From: Gryganskiella cystojenkinii
Lineage: Eukaryota > Mortierellomycota > Mortierellomycetes > Mortierellales > Mortierellaceae
Direction: 5' to 3'
Length of the DNA stretch: 26,935 nt
Assembly (NCBI GenBank): GCA_015852425.1
Contig: JAAAIG010000401.1
Coordinates: 6,298-33,232, forward strand
The notes under the pieces were generated by a model. That model was given only the letters and a program-made list of their open reading frames with translations. It was not told the origin of the DNA and ran no database searches. Each line of letters starts with the position of its first letter. Positions within the stretch are counted from its first letter, which is position 1. A program made the translations under genes and the position numbers. Shown one piece after another: positions 21,259 to 26,935 of this stretch.

Positions 21259-23675
21259 TCGAGAGTGAAAGCAGGCCAAGGGTTAAGGCTGACCTTTGTC
21301 GAAACTGAATAGTATTGAAAAAGTGAACGTCGAGGGAAAGATGAAAGAGGTGAAAGAGAAAGAGGGGAAGGAAATAGCAAAAGTTAATAAGCAAGGACAG
21401 ATCCTCTCTTGAGGTACAGCAGCTGAGTGTTAGCCGAAAAGAGGCGTTCGTCGCCCTACCTGTGTTATTTTAGCTGAGAATATCAATTTAAAATCCTACT
21501 CGAGGTCGATGGGCAAAGACATGGTCTGGAGCGAGCAAATACTGAATGAGTTTTGAGGGAAAACGAACGTGAATGCGAATGAAAACGGATAAAAAAAAGG
21601 AAAAGGGGATCCGGATAGCAAGAAGCCAGAAAATTGAAATTGGCGGGAGTTTCTGAAAGAGGCGAGACGCGGGAAAAGTGAAGGGGATAGACAAACTACT
21701 GCCTTGGGGAAGGAATGCGGTAAATGGGTTGTTGTTCTAATTTGAGAATGTCGTCCGGAAGGAAAACAGAGGAATGGTGAATGAGGGTGGATGGTAATGA
21801 GTTTGAAGAGATGAGAGAAAAGGAATAAAGAAGTGGTCAAAACAGCGGCATAATAGAGGTAAAAAAAAGAGGTTCCTCTGTCACTGCTCTCTCTCTCCAT
21901 GTCTCTTTCGCTCCACCACATTGCTTTTCATCCAGTTACTCACACAAAGAATGCTATTCTTTTCTTAGAGCGAGAACAAGGATCTGGCCTGCTGGCTTCT
22001 TAGTGGCTGCCTCAACTTCGACCCTTGTCGCCGTCATGACCTGAATTTGCATTTTTTTCATGTTGACAACTGCCATAATACGTTGTAGATCAGTTTGGTT
22101 TTGAACAGGAGTTGTTCTGAAAAAACCTCTGGAACCAACCTTCTTTTTTTCACAAGAGCGGGGAAACAGCACCGGTCAGGGTCCTCGTCAACCTCGACTT
22201 TTTTCCATGTTTTTTTCTGACCCCTTGTTCTTTGTGTCTGTGTTTGGTTTTGGTTTTTGGTGATAATCAATATCGGTCGGACTCCCTTGACTCTTCTCTT
22301 TTTGGTTTCTGCTCCTGGGAGAATGACCTTCCACTCTGTGGTTCAAGGAAATGAGGTTTTTTTTGGGAGCCTTGCTTCTTCTCTTATTCACTGCTACTTT
22401 TTTTTTGCTTTTTTACTTCAAATCCTTATTTTGACGGCTAGCGTTGTGCAAGGATGAGAGCATCTCATTCTCTTACGAAATAAAAGAAAAGAGCTTTTTT
22501 TTCTAGTTCACTCACTCTTCAACCAATCTAGCCTCTGTACCCTCCTTTCTTGCCTGGTCGTGTGTAGTGTAGGTGGCATGGTGCGCGCTGAGGGACAGGG
22601 GGAAGGGATGCCTGTGGGTGGGTGCGTTGTGTGTTCCAAGGCAAGACAGCCGACGACTTTTCGCCCCAATTGATTTTTGCAGTTGATGAATCCGTTGGTA
22701 TTTTTTGCTCCATCTTTTTACCCCTGGCTATGATCCGTCGAATAGAAAAACCCCCGAAGTCGCCAAAACGGAAAATATCCATTATTTAAGTGTTCACGTC
22801 CCTCCACTCTACCCCTTTGTCCCTCCTGGAGTTTGAAGTCCGGAAAAGGTACCTCTTTCGGTATTTTAGAAGTGGGACGATGGCCAATGGTTTTGGAAAG
22901 CAGAGCGAAAGAGAGAAAGACGTTCCACCTCTCCAACCTCCAACAGTGATCCCAAAGTAGCGCAGAAATAAGATAGTTTTTCCAGGATCTCTATCAACGC
23001 TTTCAATTTTCAAACACCGATCGATCATTGGAGGATCCGAGAAAAGAGCAGAGAAAATACGGAGGCATCACCTCGTTACCGTTACGAATTGGTCATCCCT
23101 TCCCGTTCGTTTTTGTGTTGTTTCCCTTTCATAACCGTCCAGCCGTTAAAATGCAACGCAATGGGAAGAACAGACAAAGGAAATCAGGGGGTGCGAGATG
23201 GTTTGGGGAGGTTTTTCGTTCAAACGCCGACTGCACATGGCTGCATCGTTTTTTTTTTTTTTTTACCCCACGCGTCACCACCACCAGAGATCAAAGGGAC
23301 CGAAAGCGAAACAAAGATAGACAACGCGCATGAGAGTGAATGAGCACTGTTGTGAGGGACAGAACGAGACGAAATAGAGAAAAAGGGACATTGAAAACAA
23401 AATCAATAAAATCGCCTGATCGAAGATCATCCTCTCTTTTGGGTCGCTCTCTTATGTTTCTTACCCCGCTTTGCTGACAAACTGCATCACACACGCAACA
23501 GCTTTCCTGCTCCGCTCCCATGCAGCACTTGTCTTTGTCATGATACCAAACTCTGTTAATTTTTTTAGCATTGGGGCATGCGTGAGAGCACTTTTCTTTC
23601 TTTTATTTTATTCTTTTTAAAAAAAAACCTCCCGTCCAACAGAGTCAACCAAAACGTCCCCAGGGATAAAAAGCT
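21259..23675. other. 2.4 kb without a convincing gene
   Basis: By position this holds the leader/promoter of the PH gene (21259 to about 21950) and the 3' flank of the peptidase gene (about 23400-23675, T-rich). Open frames are short and Ser/Phe/Arg-rich. The most protein-like is minus 21954-22124, ending LVLALRKE and preceded by a TTTTTTCAG acceptor-like site, but no upstream exon could be joined. A T15-like homopolymer is at about 23249-23264. A small spliced gene or long UTR may be hidden here. Confidence 0.45.
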
Positions 23676-25137
23676 CTAGGCCATGATCGCCTCGATCTCT
23701 TGAATGGTCTTGGGGACCGTGGTCAGGTTATCGATCCCTGTTTCTGTAATCACCACACAATCCTCGATTCTCACACCTCCCAACCGTTGGAATCTCGACT
23801 CCAAGACCTGCCAGTCGACATACTTGGATAGCTTCTCATCATTGCGGGTCTCCTCCAGGATGTATTCCGTGAAGTAAACACCAGGTTCGACCGTGACCAC
23901 AAATCCGGGCTCCATCTTGCGTCGCATTCTCAAGTACTTGAGTCCGGGGGCCTGGATCCGTTCGACTCCCTTGGGGTATCCTCCAACATCATGAACATCC
24001 AATCCAATCATGTGGCCCAACCCATGAGGGAAAAAGATGCCATCGACATGATGTTCCAACATCTCCTCGACTGAGAATTCGGCACGGAGGACTCCGGCCT
24101 GTTGCAAGCCTAGGACAGCAATCTTGCCTGCCAATCGATGCATCTCCTCCCACTCCACGCCGGGTTTCAAAGCCTCCAGGACAGCGGTCTGCATCTCGAG
24201 CACGATCTCGTACAGAGTCCTCTGATCTGCCGTAAACTTGCCATTCAAGGGGTAAGTACGAGTGATATCCGAGGCGTAACATTCCTGTTCAGCGCCAGCA
24301 TCGACCAGGATCAATTGACCAAGATCATTGTTGAACGAGGCCGTGTTCCGACCATAGTGCAACGTCGCCGCATTGGCGCTGACGCCTATGATGGGATTAT
24401 AGGCCTGGATCCTGCACCCACGACGACCGGTCTCGTACCGGAACAGCGCATCGAGTTCCATCTCGGATTCACAATCCTTTGCTTCCTTCATCAACTTCAC
24501 ATGGGCATTGGACGAAAGATGATTGATCTTGCGCATGCGTTCTATCTCGTATGCTGTCTTGTGGATGCGAGCCTGGACAATCGCGTCCTTGAGCAAGGAG
24601 CTGGTATCGACCGAGCTAAGGACAAGACCCTCGGGAATATCTTGCGAGTGCAATGTGTACACAGTTGTTCCAGCACCAGACTTTCGGAGGGCCGAGAGGA
24701 TTTCGGGTGCCCAGCGAATCTCGTCCACATCATACTTGTTCATCAAGTCCAAAGCGGTAGGATCACGACCAGCCCAGACGACCTCATGCTCCGACTGTTG
24801 ATGGGGGAACAGGGTCAAGTGGTGGGTCTTGAGGTTGTAGACAGCATGAGCACCGTGCTCGTTGTAACCGGTCAGGTAATAGAAGTTGGACTCTTGTCTG
24901 AACAAGAGTTCCTGTAAGAGCAGCGAAGAAGGAAGGTCGATCGCTAGTTAGAGCTTCATCAGCAAAGCATAGTCTCAAAATATCAACTAACAGTAATAAA
25001 CAGAGGGAGCTTACCACGTCAGTGTCGTGACGCTCTTTCAGGACATCACCCTTCAAGTAAACGAAACCTTCAGAAAGTCCGAGGATCTTGGCCACCTTGG
25101 CCCAATGCTGCTTGGCGGGGTACTTTGTCACGGTCAT
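23676..25137 (-). CDS. Xaa-Pro dipeptidase/aminopeptidase (M24B; fungal PepP/prolidase type)
   Basis: Dimetal (usually Mn) peptidase that cleaves before or after proline in short peptides, for peptide turnover and proline recycling. Exons 25137-25015 and 24911-23676 (intron 103 nt, phase 0, GTAAGC donor) encode 452 aa, the usual length. The N-terminal domain starts TKYPAKQHWAKVA, and splicing creates DTDVELLFRQESNFYYLTG, the family hallmark. The pita-bread domain has all five metal ligands: D245, D256, H341 (in HGLGHMIGLDVHD), E383 (VEPGVY) and E424 (RIEDCVVIT); the D-D spacing of 11 matches E. coli PepP. There is no signal or mitochondrial leader, so it is probably cytosolic. The ATG is supported by an in-frame TAA at 25155-25153, just upstream. 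Confidence 0.93.
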
Positions 25138-25156
25138 GTCGAGCACTTCGGGTTAG

Positions 25157-25216
25157 CTATAGTTTGTTTTTCAGTTTTTCAAGAAAAGAAAAATGTTAGT
25201 GTAGGCTAGTACTAAC
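25157..25216 (-). other. Possible 60-nt 5'-UTR intron of the peptidase gene
   Basis: A GTTAGT donor (25216-25211), a CTGAA-type branch sequence and a TATAG acceptor (ending 25157) sit 20 nt upstream of the peptidase ATG. The size fits the smaller introns here. Removing it does not alter the reading frame start because TAA lies in frame after the acceptor. Confidence 0.35.
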
Positions 25217-25653
25217 TTGCGATACAAGCGCGTGTTGAAGAAACAAATATCGCGTCGTGAAGAGATGAATACATTTATACGGTGAATGTACCTTATTGCT
25301 AATGATGAGATGAAAAAATAAAGTAAAAAGGATGAGGAGTGAAATGAGGACAAATGAGCAGAAGAACGCCTTCTCTTGGACTTTTTTTATGCGCGGAACC
25401 TTCGTGTCATTTGAGCCGTTTTCTTGGACTGTAGTCCGTGGGTCTGTTTGTGCTAAACCAGAAAAACAAAGTTCTCCCACAATGTCAAGCGAAGAAACAA
25501 CAAGACGCTTCTTTTCATCGTTCAAACAAAAGAAAGATCCTCCTCTCTCGGCGTTCGAAGACGCCGCTACAGGGACGCGTCCATCACTCTTCCAGACAAC
25601 GGCTTTTTCTTGTCTGTTTTTGGTATCCATACACGCCAACAAAGAGAAGGTGA
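25217..25653. other. Spacer between peptidase gene and right-end relic
   Basis: Contains the peptidase promoter. A plus-strand open frame from an ATG at 25482 (MSSEETTRRFFSSFKQ) runs into the relic and may be its original N-terminal part or chance. No other feature supported. Confidence 0.4.
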
Positions 25654-26617
25654 AGAATATCCAAGGATCTATTCTATGTTGTTTTTCTTTCCCGTATCGC
25701 GATTGTGGCTCAGAGGAATGCCACACTCTCGTCATCGCGCCTCCTTTTTTCGCAAGAAAATGTCCCCGCTAAAGAGAAAGAGACCAACCCCACAAAAAGT
25801 CTATTTGAGATTGGTGGCATAAAGGTTGAAGTCGACAGTGAGGGTGAACTCTATGTGGGAATTGTGAATATGACCACTGGATAGATGAAATCATACGAAA
25901 AGTAGCTTATTCGATTCCGGCAACCTCGCCTATCACTCCTTGCTCTTTGTCGTCTCAGAAATAACGCTGCTATGGTCCCTGTGGAGCTATAATTGATGGC
26001 TGGCAAAAGAGTCTGTCGGTCAAGGGAAGGCAGAACGCATTTATGTGAATCCCGAAAATCGCCATCTGACCGTCATCACTGTCAAAGTAAACGAGTTCAT
26101 TCGATGGCTATAGCCTCCAGGACTCGTCCATGCTCGCTCTCTCTTCTCAAAAATGATTTTTGGTTCCCCAGGAGCACTTCAGAGTTACATGGGATTTGTG
26201 TGCACTTTTGAGATATTGAAAAATTGGTGGCGCAAGGATCCCTTGTAACTTTGGACCTCTCTATCAGGACGAGGAGAGTTATTTGGGCGATGGGTCTGGC
26301 ACCTCACATACCGTACTGAACTCACCTGAATCGAGTGATCTACCTCCTGTTGCGATCAATGTACCTTTCCATCATTTTCTCGCCCTTATCTTCGAGCAGA
26401 TCGACTTTACATGGCGTGAGAGCAGTGTCGGTCTTAAGGAGCATGATGTCGACAACCGTGAATAAATTTCTCCGAGCGACTTCAACCACATATTCCGGCT
26501 CCTGGGATCCCAGGGATCATGGCTGACCACTTTTCTCAGACGCGATTTTGCACTTTTTTTTTCGAAGTCGTGAAATCCCGAGTTCTCTTGGGAGATCCTG
26601 TCTGTCCGCCTTGTTGA
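25654..26617 (+). pseudogene. Decayed protein-coding gene, family not recognised
   Basis: Successive frame segments with protein-like composition follow each other in order on the plus strand, separated by stops and frame changes: 25654-25884 (ends NMTTG, TAG), 25875-25964 (HWIDEIIRKVAYSIPATS), 25971-26026 (YGPCGAIIDGWQKSLSVKG), 26027-26113 (AERIYVNPENRHLTVITVK, TAG), 26114-26248 in the same frame (RSLFSKMIFGSPGALQSYMG, TAA), 26247-26465 (VAINVPFHHFLALIFEQIDF, TAA), 26466-26573 in the same frame, and 26561-26617 (FEVVKSRVLLGD). No GT-AG intron of normal size removes these stops. The likely ancestor was at least 300 aa, soluble or weakly hydrophobic. No transposase, polymerase or effector motif was recognised. 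Joining the segments relies on composition and order, not on homology. Confidence 0.5.
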
Positions 26618-26848
26618 ATGCACGTGACTGTACGCCACCAAAATTATCTTCACTGCTTATGGACCTCTGTTTGTTTTCATATTTGCCGTCCACAGGTGGA
26701 AGACAAAAGCCCCTATCACGTTTTCTTCAGAGAGCGCGCATTAGCCCATTAGGTTCCCAGAGAAGGACACTTCTTAGTTCTGCTCTCTTGAAATCTTGAG
26801 AAGCGTTCGACATTGATGAGGCAACCTCCTAAATTTCACGGTTTCTCA

Positions 26849-26935
26849 ACTGCCGAATCGAATAATATAGTACTCGAATTGAGTCGAATAAAGTCGAATC
26901 GAATCGAATGAGAGTCGAATAAAGTCGAATCGAGT
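26849..26935. repeat. GAGTCGAATAAAG / CGAAT tandem repeat at right edge
   Basis: Two copies of a 22-nt unit beginning GAGTCGAATAAAGTCG at 26881 and 26912 (period 31), separated by CGAAT pentamer units, with degenerate copies from about 26849. The array runs off the window end, so its full size is unknown. Confidence 0.8.

Noticed and set aside
21496..21921. Minus-strand open frame of 141 aa upstream of the PH gene
   Set aside because: Phe/Ser/Pro-rich translation of a pyrimidine-rich leader; no motif.
25196..25735. Minus-strand open frame of 179 aa
   Set aside because: It overlaps the peptidase leader and the probable 5'-UTR intron, ends in a Phe/Leu/Ile-rich leader-like stretch, and has no recognisable domain.

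Overview
The window looks like nuclear DNA of a filamentous fungus, most likely an early-diverging one of the Mortierella type. That placement is an inference. It rests on short GT-AG introns (60-600 nt) with CTGAC/CTAAC-like branch sites, pyrimidine-rich leaders, moderate GC content, C/G-ending codon preference, and close gene spacing on both strands. No phylogenetic search could be run. No bacterial operon, CRISPR array, tRNA, rRNA or intact transposon was seen.

Layout, left to right: the 5' end of an MFS transporter gene (-, cut by the window edge); a gene-poor 2.2 kb; a five-exon phosphopantetheine adenylyltransferase (CoA synthesis, -); an alkaline ceramidase (+) sharing a divergent promoter with it; two tandem FSP1/AIFM2-like NAD(P)H-quinone oxidoreductase genes (+) with an intron at the same position; RPS23 (uS12, -) with four coding exons, the first only 4 nt; a TFIIB-related zinc-ribbon factor of the Brf family (+) divergent from RPS23; a hotdog-fold thioesterase-like gene (+); a very long, mostly disordered PH-domain protein (-); a 2.4 kb stretch without a convincing gene; an M24B Xaa-Pro peptidase (-); and at the right end a decayed protein-coding relic (+) followed by a GAGTCGAATAAAG-type tandem repeat.

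The genes do not form one pathway. Local links are: lipid and cofactor metabolism (CoA synthesis, ceramide hydrolysis, a possible acyl-thioesterase, quinone reduction), and a translation/Pol III pair (RPS23 and the Brf-like factor) sharing about 410 bp of promoter that contains a TCACGTGA palindrome.

The observations most worth a second look are the Brf factor, which resembles vertebrate BRF2 as much as fungal BRF1 and carries a 4-codon upstream ORF overlapping its start as ATGA; the multiply broken coding relic at the right end; the shared intron of the tandem quinone reductases; and a weak snoRNA-like element in RPS23 intron 1.
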